Below are positions 63,870 through 64,000 of a stretch of 64,000 nucleotides of DNA, one piece after another. Origin of the DNA: Limanda limanda (taxonomy: Eukaryota; Chordata; Actinopteri; Pleuronectiformes; Pleuronectidae). Both the position numbers and the translations under genes were made by a program. Every line of letters begins with the position of its first letter. Position 1 is the first letter of the stretch. Under the pieces are notes generated by a model. It was not told where the DNA came from. It made no database searches and worked only from the letters and a program-made list of their open reading frames with translations. The stretch covers positions 16,249,118 through 16,313,117 of the forward strand of contig NC_083639.1 in NCBI RefSeq assembly GCF_963576545.1, written 5' to 3'.

Positions 63870-64000
63870 TAGGGGTGCAACGATTAGTCGACGTCGTCGA
63901 CAAAAATCGATGACCAAAATAGTCGCTGACGAATTTACTCGTCGATGATTCGTTGAAACGATTCGGTGACGTCATAGCGCGTGTTTCTCGTGCCGCGCAG
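63870..64000. mobile_element. left end of a hAT-type element, cut by window edge
   Basis: TAGGGGTGCAACGATTAGTC is a terminal sequence of hAT-type elements common in vertebrates. It is followed by CGATGA/TCGTCGA palindromic text and a GC-rich stretch. The other end lies outside the window, so the identification rests on the terminus alone. Confidence 0.6.

Overview
The window is nuclear DNA of a ray-finned fish, most likely a teleost. Its single recognisable protein-coding gene has vertebrate-type GT-AG introns. The rest is intronic DNA rich in CA/GT, GA and TA microsatellites, with short inverted-repeat DNA transposons, hAT and Tc1 relics and an interspersed repeat that I recognise from teleost genomes. 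I see no bacterial, plasmid, phage or viral content. No species call is possible from what I can read.

The gene is suclg2, which encodes the beta subunit of the mitochondrial GTP-specific succinate-CoA ligase. It lies on the minus strand. Nine exons are visible (exons 3 to 11 by human numbering): 48965-48866, 47800-47710, 46194-46042, 45046-44957, 44201-44105, 40492-40331, 38724-38582, 8502-8382 and 59-1. Every exon has consistent splice phases and AG/GT flanks, and the joined frame is open. The window therefore holds about 1016 coding bases, or about 338 residues, roughly four fifths of the protein. The first two exons (mitochondrial presequence and start of the ATP-grasp fold) and the promoter are not visible and probably lie to the right of the window. 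The stop codon and 3' UTR lie to the left.

Layout from left to right: the exon 11 fragment; intron 10 (8.3 kb), with a 550-bp TTA-flanked MITE and a 157-bp CA microsatellite; exon 10; intron 9 (30 kb), with a 1285-bp hAT-type element, a LINE-like fragment and a second TTA-flanked MITE related to the first; exons 9 and 8; intron 7 (3.6 kb), with a teleost repeat next to a 530-bp inverted-repeat element; a compact block of exons 7 to 3 between 44.1 and 49.0 kb; then at least 15 kb of intron 2, with a TA tract, a 200-bp GGAGA/GA tract, a broken Tc1 transposase copy, a 409-bp MITE and the start of another hAT-type element at the right edge.

I found no undescribed multi-gene system. The points most worth a second look are structural: two related MITEs inside the same gene, a hAT-type element with a perfect 8-bp target duplication and 36-bp subterminal repeats, and the very uneven intron sizes of suclg2.
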